DNA of 64,000 bases. It comes from Halomonas litopenaei (lineage in GTDB: Bacteria > Pseudomonadota > Gammaproteobacteria > Pseudomonadales > Halomonadaceae). The position numbers and the translations under genes were made by a program. Below the pieces are notes generated by a model. The model did no database searches. It saw nothing but the letters and a program-made list of their open reading frames with translations, and was not told the origin of the DNA. Below, piece by piece: positions 32,893 to 45,765 of this stretch (the stretch's first letter is position 1; every line of letters begins with the position of its first letter). The stretch spans positions 124,001 through 188,000 of the forward strand of contig NZ_JAEKJT010000009.1 of the NCBI RefSeq assembly GCF_017303055.1, written 5' to 3'.

Positions 32893-33579
32893 TCAGAACG
32901 GAATTTCGTCGTCGAAGTCGTCGAAGTTGCCCGGGTCCGGAGCACCAAAGCCGCCTTTCTGGCCGCCTTGGTTCGGCGCCTGCTGCGGCGGACGGTTCTG
33001 CTGACCACCGCCCTGCTGACCGCCGCCAAAGTTACCGCCCTGCTGGGGCTGGCCACCGCCAAAGTTGCCGCCCTGCTGGGGCTGACCGCCACCAAAGTTG
33101 CCGCCCTGCTGGGGCTGACCACCACCGAAGTTGCCGCCCTGCTGGGGCTGGCCACCGCCGAAGTTGCCGCCCTGCTGGGGCTGGCCACCGCCGAAGTTGC
33201 CGCCCTGCTGGCCGCCGAAGCCGCCGCCCTGGCCGCCTTCACCCCGACCGTCCAGCATCTGCATGTCGCTGGCAACGATTTCGGTGGAATAGCGGTCCTG
33301 GCCATTCTGGTCCTGCCACTTGCGCGTCTGCAGGCGCCCTTCAATGTACAGCTTGGAGCCTTTTTTCAGGTACTGCTGCGAGATTTCGGCCAGCTTGTTG
33401 AACATCACGACCCGATGCCACTCGGTACGCTCCTGGCGCTGGCCGCTCTGGCGGTCCATCCAGGTATCGGTAGTCGCGAGATTGAGATTGGCCACGGCGG
33501 TACCCGAGGGGGTGAAGCGTACCTCCGGGTCCTGACCGAGGTTGCCGATGAGGATGACCTTGTTGACGCCACGGGCCAT
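32893..33579 (-). CDS. ssb: Single-stranded DNA-binding protein
   Basis: Binds and protects ssDNA in replication, recombination and repair, and recruits partners through its C-terminal tip. The OB fold covers residues 1-110 (opening [27 protein letters not shown]). A disordered linker follows with five exact [11 protein letters not shown] repeats from about residue 126 and a sixth partial copy, ending in the acidic tip DFDDEIPF. The protein is 228 aa, about 50 longer than E. coli SSB, and the extra length is the repeat linker. It lies 251 bases downstream of the MFS gene, in the order uvrA - MFS - ssb known from related bacteria. Confidence 0.96.
   Translation of the reverse strand: MARGVNKVILIGNLGQDPEVRFTPSGTAVANLNLATTDTWMDRQSGQRQERTEWHRVVMFNKLAEISQQYLKKGSKLYIEGRLQTRKWQDQNGQDRYSTEIVASDMQMLDGRGEGGQGGGFGGQQGGNFGGGQPQQGGNFGGGQPQQGGNFGGGQPQQGGNFGGGQPQQGGNFGGGQPQQGGNFGGGQQGGGQQNRPPQQAPNQGGQKGGFGAPDPGNFDDFDDEIPF
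33021..33210 (-). repeat. 33-base in-frame tandem repeats in ssb
   Basis: Five to six near-identical 33-base units encoding [11 protein letters not shown]. They preserve frame, so copy-number changes would lengthen or shorten the SSB linker by 11 residues without breaking the protein. Confidence 0.9.
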
Positions 33580-33830
33580 GGTTGACTCCTTGATACAAAT
33601 AATGATGCCGAGACATGCAGGGTACGACCCTCACGCCTCGAAGAGGTTCTTTCGACACCGAATACCGGGTCGGCGTCACATAAGACAGGTGTGGCTACTA
33701 TACGCGAGATCACAACAGTTGGCCGCTACATCGAGCGCCCCGGCATGACCTGACCCCGCCAGGCGTTGATCGCGTGCGTCTATCCCGCGGGCACTGGCGC
33801 CCCCCATGCCTCTCACCGCCATCTGCCTGG

Positions 33831-35219
33831 TCAGGGCGTCGACTGGCGCGACGTGCGGGTCAGCCGTTCCAGCGCCTCGGTATCGAGCCGTGTGCGGTCG
33901 ACCTTCAAGTAAGCCAGCCGTTCTTCCGGCACCACCAATACGTCCTCGACCCCGGCGACGGCGGCGAAGCGTGCCATCAGACTGTCGAGCGTATCGCGTT
34001 CGACGTCTTCGGCCAGGGCCACGACCTCGCTGGACAGGTGACGCGGTGCACGCATGCCGAGCATCAGCAGGAACCAGCCAAGCCCCAACAGAGCCGCTCC
34101 GAGAAATACCGCCGACAACCCGAACTGCTGGGCCAGAAAGCCCCCCAATACACCGCCGAGGAAAGCGCCCAGGAACTGGCTGGTGGAATAGACACCCATG
34201 GCCGTGCCCTTGGCACCGGCAGGCGCCAGCTTGCTGATCATCGACGGCAGCGTCGCCTCAAGCAGGTTGAAGGCCGTAAAGAAGGCCAACAGCCAGGCGC
34301 ACAGCGCCGCCAGGCCGGTGCCCGCCAGGCCGAGGCCCAACAGGCTAAGCGTGATGGTGGCGATAGCGCCGAGGCACATCAGTTTCATCTTGCGTTTCTT
34401 CTCGGCCACGATGACCAGCGGCACCATGGCCACAAAGGACAGCCCCATCACCAGCAGATAGACCAGCCCATGGTGTGCTTCGACGATCCCGGCATCCACC
34501 AGGCGAAACGGCACCGCGGTGAAGATGGCCATCAGGATCAGGTGCAGGCTGAAGATCGAGGCGTCCATGCGCCACAGGTCGAGGCGGCCAAGAATACTGG
34601 CCAGCTGACCACGATCCAGGCCCACGTCTCGGTGACCGCGACGCCGCGGAGCCGGAGGCACCAGCTTCCACAGCACGACCAACCCCAGCAGCGCCAGCAG
34701 GGCGGTGAAGTAGAACACTCCCGCCAGACCAAACCGGCTGGCCACCAGCGGCCCCAGCACCATCGCCACACCGAAGGCCACCCCGATCGACAGGCCGATG
34801 GTCGCCATGGCCGCCGTGCGCACCTGTTCCCGGGTCTGGTCGGCCAGCAATGCCATGATGGCCGCCGCCACCGCACCGCTGCCCTGCAGACTGCGGCCCA
34901 CGATCATCATGGCGATGGAGTCTGCCTGAGCGGCAATCACGCTGCCGATGGCAAACAGCCCCAGGCCAGCGGCGATGACCGGCTTGCGGCCAAGGCGATC
35001 CGACAGCAGTCCAAACGGGATCTGCAGCACGGCCTGGGTCAGCCCGTAGACGCCGAGCGCCAGCCCCACCAGCAGCGGCGTGGCGCCAGCCAGGTGATCA
35101 GCATTCAGGGCAAGCACAGGCAAGACCATGAAGAGTCCCAGCATGCGCGTGGCGTAGAGCCCCGCCAGACCGACGATGGCACGCCGTTCGGAGGCTAACA
35201 GAAGTCGGGCCTTGGACAT
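33831..35219 (-). CDS. YajR-like MFS transporter
   Basis: Major facilitator superfamily proton-driven efflux-type transporter with 12 membrane helices. Motif A between helices 2 and 3 reads GLLSDRLGRKPV. After helix 12, residues about 395-462 form a small soluble ferredoxin-like YAM domain (EDVLVVPEERLAYLKVD), as in E. coli YajR. Start ATG at 35219 (462 aa) is chosen; the long in-frame upstream extension lacks membrane or family features. The gene is divergent from uvrA and precedes ssb. The substrate is unknown. Confidence 0.88.
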   Translation of the reverse strand: MSKARLLLASERRAIVGLAGLYATRMLGLFMVLPVLALNADHLAGATPLLVGLALGVYGLTQAVLQIPFGLLSDRLGRKPVIAAGLGLFAIGSVIAAQADSIAMMIVGRSLQGSGAVAAAIMALLADQTREQVRTAAMATIGLSIGVAFGVAMVLGPLVASRFGLAGVFYFTALLALLGLVVLWKLVPPAPRRRGHRDVGLDRGQLASILGRLDLWRMDASIFSLHLILMAIFTAVPFRLVDAGIVEAHHGLVYLLVMGLSFVAMVPLVIVAEKKRKMKLMCLGAIATITLSLLGLGLAGTGLAALCAWLLAFFTAFNLLEATLPSMISKLAPAGAKGTAMGVYSTSQFLGAFLGGVLGGFLAQQFGLSAVFLGAALLGLGWFLLMLGMRAPRHLSSEVVALAEDVERDTLDSLMARFAAVAGVEDVLVVPEERLAYLKVDRTRLDTEALERLTRTSRQSTP

Positions 35220-35345
35220 GAAAAAGATACCGGCGTTGAAGACGGGGCCAGGCCCCGGAGATGGACCGCACATTCTAGCGCCTGCGGGCGGTGCAGAAAA
35301 TGCCGCGCTCAAGGTCATTTCACAGGCGACTTTTCGACCGCGACT

Positions 35346-35375
35346 TTGCCGGTGGGGAGGCGGGCCACGTATAAT
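35346..35375 (+). promoter_or_regulatory. Probable uvrA promoter
   Basis: TTGCCG and a perfect TATAAT separated by 18 bases, about 30 bases before the uvrA ATG. No LexA box (CTGT-N8-ACAG) was seen in this spacer. Confidence 0.6.
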
Positions 35376-35404
35376 CGGCCTTTTGCCGCGTCCTCGAGGT
35401 GGGA

Positions 35405-38275
<2,871 letters not shown>

Positions 38276-38293
38276 GGGCTCGGCCAGGAGCCC

Positions 38294-38354
38294 GCTGCTC
38301 ACCTGGTGAGCAGCGGATGCTAGACCCAAGGGGAAGGCCACGGCCTTCCCCTTG
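38294..38354 (+). terminator. Tandem hairpins after uvrA
   Basis: GCTGCTCACC / GGTGAGCAGC (38294-38314) and CAAGGGGAAGGCC / GGCCTTCCCCTTG (38327-38354) are perfect stems in series. The second is followed by TCGT, without a long T-run. Confidence 0.7.
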
Positions 38355-38543
38355 TCGTATTGGTGCGCGCCCTGGCGGCAGAACACTGGAGGAAGAACAT
38401 AAGTGCAGCCCATCCCTACTTCAGTGCTCACCTGCTGGATACCAAGCATCAGCGCCAAGCGGTGTCGTCGCAGCGCTCTCAACGGCAATCTCCGCTATCA
38501 TCACACGGCTGTTTATCGGAATCTCGCTACGAAAAGGCTTGCC

Positions 38544-39785
38544 ATGCAGAACAACTTAAAGAGGCCATCAGTCACTGATGGGCATAGCGCGCTCGAGGTG
38601 CTGTTCGACAAAATGGAGCGACTGCCCGCGCCAACGCCGCCAGAGCTCAACCTGTTTTCAAGTGCAGGGCCAGGACACCATGAGAACCGCCTGTCCGATC
38701 TGATGGCAATCTTCATGGGTAGTCATGAAGGAGCGCCAACCTGGCTAGCCAAGGCCCTGGTAGCGTGCCTGCTCCATAAGGGCGCCTTCCACGAAGACCT
38801 CCAAGATGAACTCCTTGTTCGCACAGACTGGGAGAGTATCTCCGTTGAGCGCGAAGTTCCGTCACCTGACATATGGAATGGCAATGACAAACGGCTCGAC
38901 TTGGTCATCTTGGGTGAAAGCTTCGTCATAGGCGTCGAGCACAAAGTCTGGGCCTCCGCATCCGACAATCCTTTCCCCTCCTACACCAACTTGATCGACT
39001 CCTATCAGCGGCGCCACCGGGTCCGTTGCGTGCTGAGCCCACTATCCCAACGGACAGATGTCCCTGACGACTGGATCTGCGTCTCTTACGACGAACTTAT
39101 TACCGTGGCTCGAGAGCGATTCGGTCAAGAAATTGCCCACCACACCTTTACCAAGTGGCAGGTCTTCTATCAGGAGCTGCTGCAGCACATGCACAACATT
39201 GCGCACCAGGAAAAGGCCATGATCATGGACGACAAGGAACTGACATTTGCCCTTAAACACTTTGCTCAACTCAAGCAGGCGTCAGAGAAATTCCATTTGC
39301 TGGAGGCTGAGCTGCGTCAGCAGTGCATGCGTCATTTGTCTGCGACCCTTGAGGTGGCAGAGTCAGACATCATCAAAACAACGAACAGCTGGAGTGATGG
39401 CGAAGAAAAGGTCCTGCGGTTCTCCTTGGCGCGCTGGGAGGGACAGAACAACCAGGCCTGTCTCGTTTACTACCCCTGCTCTGAGTCTGACGCTGGCGAT
39501 AGCGAAAGTATCGGCTTCTACGTTAGGGGCTACATCGACCGCCAAGCGACATCGGCGGACCTAGACAGTCTTGCCGCGGAATTCACGAGCACTATTCCGG
39601 ACACCAAGAGCGATGCCTGGTCGTTCTACCGCGACAAGAAAACGCCAGGCTTTTGGTTTGAAAGCAACCAGCGCTATCTGGCCCTCGATGCCTGGCCACA
39701 TCCTTATACCCGAGAAGGCGCCTTGGAGGCTCTAGGTGATCTCGCACTTTGGATCGATCAGCGCATCAGTGACAGCGCCAGCTGA
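38544..39785 (+). CDS. PD-(D/E)XK nuclease superfamily protein (PDDEXK_4-like)
   Basis: 413-residue protein with a restriction-endonuclease-like core near the N-terminus: E48 (HHENRL), D119 (KRLDLVILG) and E132-H-K134 (IGVEHKVWA) form the expected metal-binding set. The C-terminal half is a mixed region with no named domain. Such proteins occur as stand-alone putative nucleases, often in defence or mobile contexts, but no partner gene, toxin-antitoxin pair or integrase is near. ATG at 38544 follows AAGG; upstream in-frame codons lie in AT-richer spacer without conserved content. More A/T-rich codons than the neighbours suggest acquisition. Role unknown. Confidence 0.7.
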   Translation: MQNNLKRPSVTDGHSALEVLFDKMERLPAPTPPELNLFSSAGPGHHENRLSDLMAIFMGSHEGAPTWLAKALVACLLHKGAFHEDLQDELLVRTDWESISVEREVPSPDIWNGNDKRLDLVILGESFVIGVEHKVWASASDNPFPSYTNLIDSYQRRHRVRCVLSPLSQRTDVPDDWICVSYDELITVARERFGQEIAHHTFTKWQVFYQELLQHMHNIAHQEKAMIMDDKELTFALKHFAQLKQASEKFHLLEAELRQQCMRHLSATLEVAESDIIKTTNSWSDGEEKVLRFSLARWEGQNNQACLVYYPCSESDAGDSESIGFYVRGYIDRQATSADLDSLAAEFTSTIPDTKSDAWSFYRDKKTPGFWFESNQRYLALDAWPHPYTREGALEALGDLALWIDQRISDSAS

Positions 39786-39823
39786 CTCAAAGACAGCTCG
39801 CCGGTCAACGACAAGCCCTACGC

Positions 39824-40360
39824 CTACATGTTGCCCTCATGCAGGACACCCTTGAGCGTCAGCGCGCGGCGCGCGGTTTCTTCAAGCACGCATGACGCGG
39901 CGACCACATTGCGGATGGTGCCGCCCTGGTAGCGGGCGTAGGCATAGCCACACTCGGCGTCGCGAAAGGCGATCCAGGCGCGCTGCACATCCCTGAGCGC
40001 TTCCGCGCGAGAGATACCGAGTTCCGGCCACTCCTGATCCTGCTCGCGCATACTATCCCGCAACTCCAGGTACTGCGCGTTCAACAGATCGTCCCAGACC
40101 TCGGTCTCGGCCTGAAGGCAAGCGACAATCCCCAGGGTCGTGCTACCGCCGTCGCTCTCCTGGCAAAGGTTTGCAGCCTCTGCGATGCAGTTGCCGGCCC
40201 CCTCCTGACCCATCTGCACAAAGCACTCACGCACGCTGGCAGCGTCGACCGAGAGGGATGATGGCCTGAGCTCTTCCTTCTCATCTAACTGTGCTGCCTG
40301 TGTCTGTGGCCCGACTATGACCGACAACAGCACGAGGAGCGATATTAGCCTCTGCCACAT
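39824..40360 (-). CDS. LprI/DUF1311-like secreted protein
   Basis: 178-residue periplasmic protein with a signal peptide (about residues 1-23, cleavage after QTQAA). The C-terminal domain RAWIAFRDAECGYAYARYQGG and CVLEETARRALTL is the DUF1311/LprI signature, a family that includes lysozyme inhibitors. Six cysteines in the mature part could form disulfides. The ATG at 40360 with GGAG nine bases upstream gives a normal signal peptide; an upstream in-frame extension lacks one. The function as a lysozyme inhibitor is only a family-level suggestion. Confidence 0.75.
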   Translation of the reverse strand: MWQRLISLLVLLSVIVGPQTQAAQLDEKEELRPSSLSVDAASVRECFVQMGQEGAGNCIAEAANLCQESDGGSTTLGIVACLQAETEVWDDLLNAQYLELRDSMREQDQEWPELGISRAEALRDVQRAWIAFRDAECGYAYARYQGGTIRNVVAASCVLEETARRALTLKGVLHEGNM

Positions 40361-40528
40361 CTGATTAAACTCCTTCCCCGAAACCTTGTGCCTGACTGAC
40401 ATCATAGGGGAAGCCAGGAGGGCCAGGCATGGCAAGACTCTACCGTCGTCGTCATTGCTCGTTACAGGCATTCATCGTCAGCAGAGTTTTACTTAATAAA
40501 CAGGCACTTGTGATAGCGAAGTGCAGAC

Positions 40529-40567
40529 AAAAAAAACCGCCACCCTGAACACTCAGGGTGGCGGTTT
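40529..40567 (-). terminator. Intrinsic terminator of the rplQ (alpha) operon
   Basis: Read on the minus strand: a 15-base-pair perfect stem AAACCGCCACCCTGA / TCAGGGTGGCGGTTT with a four-base loop, then a run of eight Ts including the stem end. It closes the long ribosomal run 30 bases after the rplQ stop. Confidence 0.95.
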
Positions 40568-40596
40568 CGCGTCGTGTTGAAGCGCTGTCGAAAGGA

Positions 40597-40986
40597 TTAC
40601 TCCTCGCCGACGGCCTCTTCTTCAGCGACGGGACGATCGACCAACTCGACGAAGGCCATCGGGGCGTTGTCGCCGGTGCGGAAGCCGCACTTGAGAATAC
40701 GGACGTAACCGCCCGGACGCTCGACGTAACGCGGACCCAGCTCATTGAAGAGCTTGCCGACTGCTTCTTTGGAGCGAGTACGGCTGAAGGCCAGACGACG
40801 GTTAGCGACGCTGTCTTCCTTCGCCAGGGTAATGAGCGGCTCGATATGACGACGCAGCTCTTTTGCCTTGGGAAGGGTTGTCTTGATCACTTCGTGCTCG
40901 ACCAGCGACACGCTCATGTTGCGGAACATGGCCTGGCGGTGCGAGCTGGTACGATTGAGGTGACGACCACTCTTACGATGACGCAT
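40597..40986 (-). CDS. rplQ: 50S ribosomal protein L17
   Basis: Large-subunit protein L17 near the exit tunnel. The sequence opens [17 protein letters not shown], as in E. coli, and has the core [20 protein letters not shown]. It is 129 aa with an acidic tail (EEEAVGEE). It is the last gene of the alpha operon, 39 bases after rpoA, and is followed by a strong terminator. Confidence 0.98.
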   Translation of the reverse strand: MRHRKSGRHLNRTSSHRQAMFRNMSVSLVEHEVIKTTLPKAKELRRHIEPLITLAKEDSVANRRLAFSRTRSKEAVGKLFNELGPRYVERPGGYVRILKCGFRTGDNAPMAFVELVDRPVAEEEAVGEE

Positions 40987-41025
40987 GGTTGTGATTCCTT
41001 ACCAAACTGGGACTCGAGCCGACGC

Positions 41026-42024
41026 TTAGGCGGTGGCCTTGTCGTCCTTCAGGCTAGCCGGCGGCCAATTTTCAAGCCGCATGCCAAGGGACAGACCACG
41101 AGCAGCCAACACGTCCTTGATCTCGTTCAAGGATTTCTTGCCGAGGTTCGGGGTCTTCAACAGCTCAACTTCAGTACGCTGAATCAGATCACCGATGTAA
41201 TAGATATTCTCGGCCTTCAGGCAGTTGGCGCTACGAACGGTCAACTCGAGATCGTCTACGGGGCGCAGCAGGATCGGATCGATGTGATCCTCTTCCTCGA
41301 CCACTTCCTGTTCCTTGTCGGCTTCCAGATCGACAAACGCTGCCAGCTGCTCTTGCAGGATGGTCGCGCTGCGACGGATGGCCTCTTCCGGATCCAGGGT
41401 GCCGTCGGTTTCCAGGTTGATGATCAGCTTATCGAGGTCGGTACGCTGTTCAACACGAGCGGCTTCGACGCTGTAGGAAACGCGGCGCACGGGGCTGAAG
41501 GTCGCATCCAGCTGCAGACGGCCGATGGCGCGTGTTTCGTCGTCGGCTTCGCTGCGGACATCCGCAGGCTCATAGCCGCGACCACGGGCCACCTTGAGCT
41601 GCATCTTGAGCTCGGCGCCTTCATTGACGTGGGCGATGACGTGCTCGGGGTTGACCACTTCGACGTCGTGATCGACGGCGATGTCACCAGCGGTGACGAC
41701 GGCCGGGCCCTGCTTGTTCAGCGAGAGCATCGCCTCGTCGCGGCTGTGCATCTTGATCGCCACGTCTTTGAGGTTCAGGAGGATTTCGATGACATCTTCC
41801 TGGACGCCCTCGATCGCGCTGTACTCATGGTCGACGCCTGCGATCTCGGTTTCCACCACGGCACAGCCGGGCATGGACGAGAGCAGGATACGACGCAGAG
41901 CATTGCCCAGCGTGTGGCCGAAGCCACGCTCGAACGGCTCGAGCACGATCTTTGCGTGGTGTGCGCTGATCTCTTCGACCTTGATGTCGCGAGGACGGAG
42001 AAACTCTGTCACTGAACGCTGCAT
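41026..42024 (-). CDS. rpoA: RNA polymerase alpha subunit
   Basis: Alpha subunit, 332 aa. The N-terminal assembly domain ([20 protein letters not shown]) dimerises and nucleates the enzyme. The C-terminal domain ([20 protein letters not shown]; then [19 protein letters not shown]) binds UP elements and activators, with the Arg equivalent to E. coli R265 present in the VRSANC stretch. The two are joined by an acidic linker ([10 protein letters not shown]). It lies between rpsD and rplQ, the conserved alpha-operon position. Confidence 0.98.
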   Translation of the reverse strand: MQRSVTEFLRPRDIKVEEISAHHAKIVLEPFERGFGHTLGNALRRILLSSMPGCAVVETEIAGVDHEYSAIEGVQEDVIEILLNLKDVAIKMHSRDEAMLSLNKQGPAVVTAGDIAVDHDVEVVNPEHVIAHVNEGAELKMQLKVARGRGYEPADVRSEADDETRAIGRLQLDATFSPVRRVSYSVEAARVEQRTDLDKLIINLETDGTLDPEEAIRRSATILQEQLAAFVDLEADKEQEVVEEEDHIDPILLRPVDDLELTVRSANCLKAENIYYIGDLIQRTEVELLKTPNLGKKSLNEIKDVLAARGLSLGMRLENWPPASLKDDKATA

Positions 42025-42104
42025 ATGAACACCTTTCAGGCTGCCAAACGAATACTCGGTAATGATCGCCGCCCTCCCGAGGGAGGGCGGCGCGGACTGG
42101 CCGT

Positions 42105-42725
42105 TTACTTCGAGTACAGCTCGACGATCAGTTGCTCGTTGATGTCGGCAGTCAGGTCACCGCGCTCGGGCAGGGCCTTGAAGGTGCCTTCCATCTTCTT
42201 GGCGTCGAGTTCGATCCAGGCCACATCGCCACGGTTGGCAGCGATGGTCAGGGCGTTTTGGATACGCGCCTGCTGCTTGGCCTTTTCACGAACGGATACC
42301 ACGTCGCCGGGCTTGACCTGGTAGGAGGCCACGTTGACGGTCTTGCCGTTAACGGCAATCGCCTTGTGGCTCACCAGCTGACGAGCCTCGGAGCGAGTGG
42401 CGCCAAAGCCCATGCGGTAGACGACGTTGTCCAGTCGGGACTCAAGCAGCTGCAGCAACAACTCACCGGTCGCACCCTTCAGACGGGCGGCTTCCTTGTA
42501 GTAGTTGCGGAACTGCTTTTCGAGTACGCCATACATGCGACGTACTTTCTGCTTCTCGCGAAGCTGCAAGCCGTAGTCGGAAAGACGCTGACGGCGCTGG
42601 CCGTGCACACCCGGAATCTGCTCGGATTTGCACTTTTTCTCGAAGGGAGTGACACCGCTCTTGAGGAAGAGGTCGGTACCTTCCCGGCGAGACAGTTTGC
42701 ACTTAGGTCCAATGTAACGAGCCAT
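42105..42725 (-). CDS. rpsD: 30S ribosomal protein S4
   Basis: Primary 16S rRNA binder and, in E. coli, translational repressor of the alpha operon. It is 206 aa with the N-terminal [19 protein letters not shown] and the S4 RNA-binding domain ([16 protein letters not shown]). Only one cysteine is in the N-terminal part, so it is the zinc-free type. It is 12 bases after rpsK; 80 bases separate it from rpoA, the largest gap of that stretch. Confidence 0.98.
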   Translation of the reverse strand: MARYIGPKCKLSRREGTDLFLKSGVTPFEKKCKSEQIPGVHGQRRQRLSDYGLQLREKQKVRRMYGVLEKQFRNYYKEAARLKGATGELLLQLLESRLDNVVYRMGFGATRSEARQLVSHKAIAVNGKTVNVASYQVKPGDVVSVREKAKQQARIQNALTIAANRGDVAWIELDAKKMEGTFKALPERGDLTADINEQLIVELYSK

Positions 42726-42737
42726 GAATCTGTCTCC

Positions 42738-43124
42738 TTAAACGCGGCGTTTCTTCGGCGGACGGCAGCCATTGTGGGGAATGGGCGTCGCGTCGGTGAT
42801 GCTTTGCACGCGGAAGCCGGCGGCGTTGAGCGCGCGCACGGCGGATTCACGGCCAGGACCGGGGCCCTTGACCAGCACGTCGACGTTTTTCACACCATAC
42901 TCGGCTGCAGCGGTCGCTGCACGCTCGCTTGCTACTTGAGCAGCGAACGGGGTGCTCTTGCGAGAACCACGAAAACCCGAACCACCGGCTGTCGCCCAGG
43001 AAAGAGCGTTGCCCTGGCGGTCTGTGATCGTAATGATCGTGTTGTTAAAAGAGGCGTGGATATGCGCAACCGCATCCACTACCTGCTTTTTAACCTTTTT
43101 ACGGTTGCTACGCGGGTTAGCCAT
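42738..43124 (-). CDS. rpsK: 30S ribosomal protein S11
   Basis: S11, in the platform of the small subunit near the E-site mRNA. It is 128 aa with the family core [32 protein letters not shown] start (visible as [17 protein letters not shown]) and the basic end [11 protein letters not shown]. It is the second gene of the alpha operon, 39 bases after rpsM. Confidence 0.98.
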   Translation of the reverse strand: MANPRSNRKKVKKQVVDAVAHIHASFNNTIITITDRQGNALSWATAGGSGFRGSRKSTPFAAQVASERAATAAAEYGVKNVDVLVKGPGPGRESAVRALNAAGFRVQSITDATPIPHNGCRPPKKRRV

Positions 43125-43163
43125 GTTGATGTCAATTCCTGTCTTTACGCCAGAACGTGCGTG

Positions 43164-43520
43164 TTATTTGCGGATCGGCTTACGCGGTCCCTTACGGGTA
43201 CGCGCGTTAGTCTTGGTGCGCTGACCGCGCATCGGAAGACTACGACGATGACGCAGACCACGATAGCAACCCAGGTCCATGAGACGCTTGATGTTCAGCG
43301 TCACATCACGACGAAGGTCGCCTTCAACGGTATACTTGCCGACTTCACTACGCAGGTTGTCGATCTCTTCAGATGACAGGTCCTGGATTTTGGTGGTCGG
43401 CGCGATGCCGGTCGCTTCACAGATTTCCTGTGCGCGAGTGCGGCCAATCCCGAAGATGTAGGTCAGCGAGATCGCCGCATGCTTGTTGTCCGGGATATTG
43501 ACGCCTGCAATACGGGCCAT
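43164..43520 (-). CDS. rpsM: 30S ribosomal protein S13
   Basis: S13, at the head of the small subunit contacting L5 across the intersubunit bridge. It is 118 aa: [20 protein letters not shown] at the start, the helix-hairpin-helix region [13 protein letters not shown], and the basic end GPRKPIRK. It is the first gene of the alpha operon, with GGAG upstream and a 122-base spacer to rpmJ that carries a strong hairpin. Confidence 0.98.
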   Translation of the reverse strand: MARIAGVNIPDNKHAAISLTYIFGIGRTRAQEICEATGIAPTTKIQDLSSEEIDNLRSEVGKYTVEGDLRRDVTLNIKRLMDLGCYRGLRHRRSLPMRGQRTKTNARTRKGPRKPIRK

Positions 43521-43578
43521 CAGCTTACTCCGAAATTTGAGCGGCTTGCTCGGTTAATCAACTACAAAAGGCGCAATA

Positions 43579-43615
43579 GCATACCCCCTTCCCATCAAAA
43601 GGGCAAGGGGTATGC
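43579..43615 (-). promoter_or_regulatory. Hairpin in the rpmJ-rpsM spacer
   Basis: Arms GCATACCCC and GGGGTATGC (43579-43587 and 43607-43615) pair perfectly, with further pairing inside around a bulge. It lies between the spc and alpha gene groups. It could be an attenuator or part of a leader that S4 binds, as in the E. coli alpha operon, but the fold has not been computed. Confidence 0.45.
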
Positions 43616-43642
43616 CAGCACCCGGTTCAATTCAGCCCAGGA

Positions 43643-43756
43643 TCAACCCTGGCGCTGCTTGTGCCGCGGCTCGCTGCAGATGACGCGCACGGCGCCATTG
43701 CGACGAATGATCTTGCAATTGCGGCACATTTTCTTGACGGAAGCTCGAACTTTCAT
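43643..43756 (-). CDS. rpmJ: 50S ribosomal protein L36
   Basis: Very small protein (37 aa) beginning [17 protein letters not shown] and ending RHKQRQG. It has the zinc ligand set C-x2-C ... C ... H (C11, C14, C27, H32), so it is the zinc-binding form. It sits at the end of the spc gene group, 50 bases after secY. Confidence 0.95.
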   Translation of the reverse strand: MKVRASVKKMCRNCKIIRRNGAVRVICSEPRHKQRQG

Positions 43757-43806
43757 CGTTCTCTCCAATATCGGCTTGCGGCGTGCCAAATCGGCCTGCG
43801 GCGCGT

Positions 43807-45138
43807 TTAGCGCATGATGCCGCCGCTACCGTAGCCTTTCAGGTTGGACTTCTTCATCACCGACTCATACTGGTGCGACATGAGGTGCGACTGCACCTGG
43901 GCCATGAAGTCCATGATGACCACGACCACGATCAGAAGCGAGGTACCGCCAAAGAAGAACGGCACGTTCCACGCTACGATCAGGAACTGGGGCATCAGGG
44001 AAACCGCAGTGATGTAGAGAGCGCCGAACAAAGTCAGACGAGTCATGACCTTGTCGACATAACGAGCGGTTTGCTCGCCAGGACGAATCCCCGGCAGGAA
44101 AGCACCCGACTTCTTGAGGTTGTCGGCTACGTCCTTGGGGTTGAAGACCAGCGCTGTGTAAAAGAAGCAGAAGAATACCACCGCCGCCGCGAAAAGCAAG
44201 ATATACAGGGGCTGACCAGGGGCCAACGCCTGGGACGCGCGCTGCAACCACTCCATGCCATCACCGGCACCTACCCACTGACCGAGGGAGGCCGGGAACA
44301 GCAGGATACTCGAGGCAAAGATGGCCGGAATAACGCCCGCCATGTTGACCTTGAGCGGAAGGTAGCTGCTCTGTCCTGCGTACATCTTGTTGCCGACCTG
44401 GCGGCGCGGGTAGTTCACCGTAATCCGGCGCTGACCGCGTTCGATGAACACGACAAACGCCACGGTGGCGATACCCAGAAGGCTCAACGCCAACAGCGGC
44501 AACACATTCCACGCGCCCTCGTTGCGGGCAAGCTCGAAGGCTTGCGCCACAGCGCCAGGCAGGCCGGCGACGATACCCGCGAAGATCAGCAACGAGATAC
44601 CGTTGCCAATACCCTTCTCGGTAATCTGCTCACCCAGCCACATCAGGAACACCGCGCCACACACGAAGGTGATGATCGCGGTGAAATAGAAGCTGAGATC
44701 GGCCGTGTAGGCAATGCCTTGGCTGGCCAGGCCCACCGACATACCGGTGGCCTGAACCAGGGCCAGCACCACCGTGCCGTAGCGCGTGTACTGGCTGATC
44801 TTGCGGCGGCCGCCCTCGCCTTCCTTCTTCAACTGCTCAAGGTGAGGCGAGACGGCAGTCAGGAGCTGCATGATGATCGACGCCGAGATGTACGGCATGA
44901 TGCCGAGGGCGAGGATACTCATGCGCTCCAGGGCACCGCCCGAGAACATGTTGAACATGCCCAGGATGGTGCCCTGCTGCTCCCTGAACAAGGCAGCAAG
45001 CTGGTCAGGATTGATACCGGGAACGGGGATGTGGGCACCGATACGGTAGACCACGATGGCGAGGAGCACGAAGCGCAGACGCGCCCACAGTTCACTCAGA
45101 CCGCTGCCCATCGCCGGCATGTTTCCTGACTTGGCCAT
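43807..45138 (-). CDS. secY: SecY, protein translocase channel subunit
   Basis: Central channel of the Sec translocon in the inner membrane, with SecE and SecG. It is 443 aa with ten membrane helices. Recognisable parts are the helix-2 plug region ([25 protein letters not shown]), the cytoplasmic loop [11 protein letters not shown] before [14 protein letters not shown], and the C-terminal GYGSGGIMR. It directly abuts rplO (no gap), as in the E. coli spc operon. Confidence 0.98.
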   Translation of the reverse strand: MAKSGNMPAMGSGLSELWARLRFVLLAIVVYRIGAHIPVPGINPDQLAALFREQQGTILGMFNMFSGGALERMSILALGIMPYISASIIMQLLTAVSPHLEQLKKEGEGGRRKISQYTRYGTVVLALVQATGMSVGLASQGIAYTADLSFYFTAIITFVCGAVFLMWLGEQITEKGIGNGISLLIFAGIVAGLPGAVAQAFELARNEGAWNVLPLLALSLLGIATVAFVVFIERGQRRITVNYPRRQVGNKMYAGQSSYLPLKVNMAGVIPAIFASSILLFPASLGQWVGAGDGMEWLQRASQALAPGQPLYILLFAAAVVFFCFFYTALVFNPKDVADNLKKSGAFLPGIRPGEQTARYVDKVMTRLTLFGALYITAVSLMPQFLIVAWNVPFFFGGTSLLIVVVVIMDFMAQVQSHLMSHQYESVMKKSNLKGYGSGGIMR

Positions 45139-45573
45139 TTAGTCCTCTACCTTGCCACCGGCGGCTTCGATCGCTGCGCGGGCACCTTTGGTGACCCGCA
45201 GACCGCGAACGGTAACCGCCTTGTTCAGATCGCCGGAAAGGATCACTTTCGCATGCTGCGTAGCGTCCTTCAGCACATTGGCTTCCTTGAGGCTTTCCAG
45301 AGTGACTTCGTCACCCGCGACCTTGGCCAGTTCGGCCAGGCGGACTTCCTCGGAAACCAGTGATTTGGCGGAGGTGAAGCCAAACTTCGGCAGACGACGC
45401 TGCAGGGGCATCTGACCGCCCTCGAAGCCGGGCTTGACGCTGCCACCGCTGCGCGACTTCTGGCCCTTGTGGCCACGGCCGCCGGTCTTGCCCAGACCGG
45501 AGCCGATGCCACGACCGACGCGCTTTTCAGCGTGCTTGGAGCCCGGTGCCGGGCTCAGGCTGTTAAGTTTCAT
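45139..45573 (-). CDS. rplO: 50S ribosomal protein L15
   Basis: Large-subunit protein, 144 aa, with the glycine/arginine-rich N-terminus [24 protein letters not shown] and a folded C-terminal domain. It is three bases after rpmD and touches secY. Confidence 0.98.
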   Translation of the reverse strand: MKLNSLSPAPGSKHAEKRVGRGIGSGLGKTGGRGHKGQKSRSGGSVKPGFEGGQMPLQRRLPKFGFTSAKSLVSEEVRLAELAKVAGDEVTLESLKEANVLKDATQHAKVILSGDLNKAVTVRGLRVTKGARAAIEAAGGKVED

Positions 45574-45576
45574 GGA

Positions 45577-45759
45577 TTACTCTCCCTCAACACGCACAAG
45601 GTAGTTGACCTTGTGGATCATGCCGCGGACGGCAGGGGTGTCTTCCAGTTCAACCGTGTGACCGATGCGGCGCAGGCCGAGGCCCTTCATGGTGGCCTTG
45701 TGCTTGGCCAACGTGCCGATGGTGCTGCGGGTCTGGGTAACCTTGATCGTAGCTGCCAT
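45577..45759 (-). CDS. rpmD: 50S ribosomal protein L30
   Basis: 60-residue protein with the family core [19 protein letters not shown] and [16 protein letters not shown]. It lies six bases after rpsE and three before rplO, the conserved spc order. Confidence 0.97.
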   Translation of the reverse strand: MAATIKVTQTRSTIGTLAKHKATMKGLGLRRIGHTVELEDTPAVRGMIHKVNYLVRVEGE

Positions 45760-45765
45760 GGTCTA

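Noticed and set aside
33021..33210. Regular repeats in ssb as a possible CRISPR array
   Set aside because: The units are coding, contiguous and in frame, without variable spacers.
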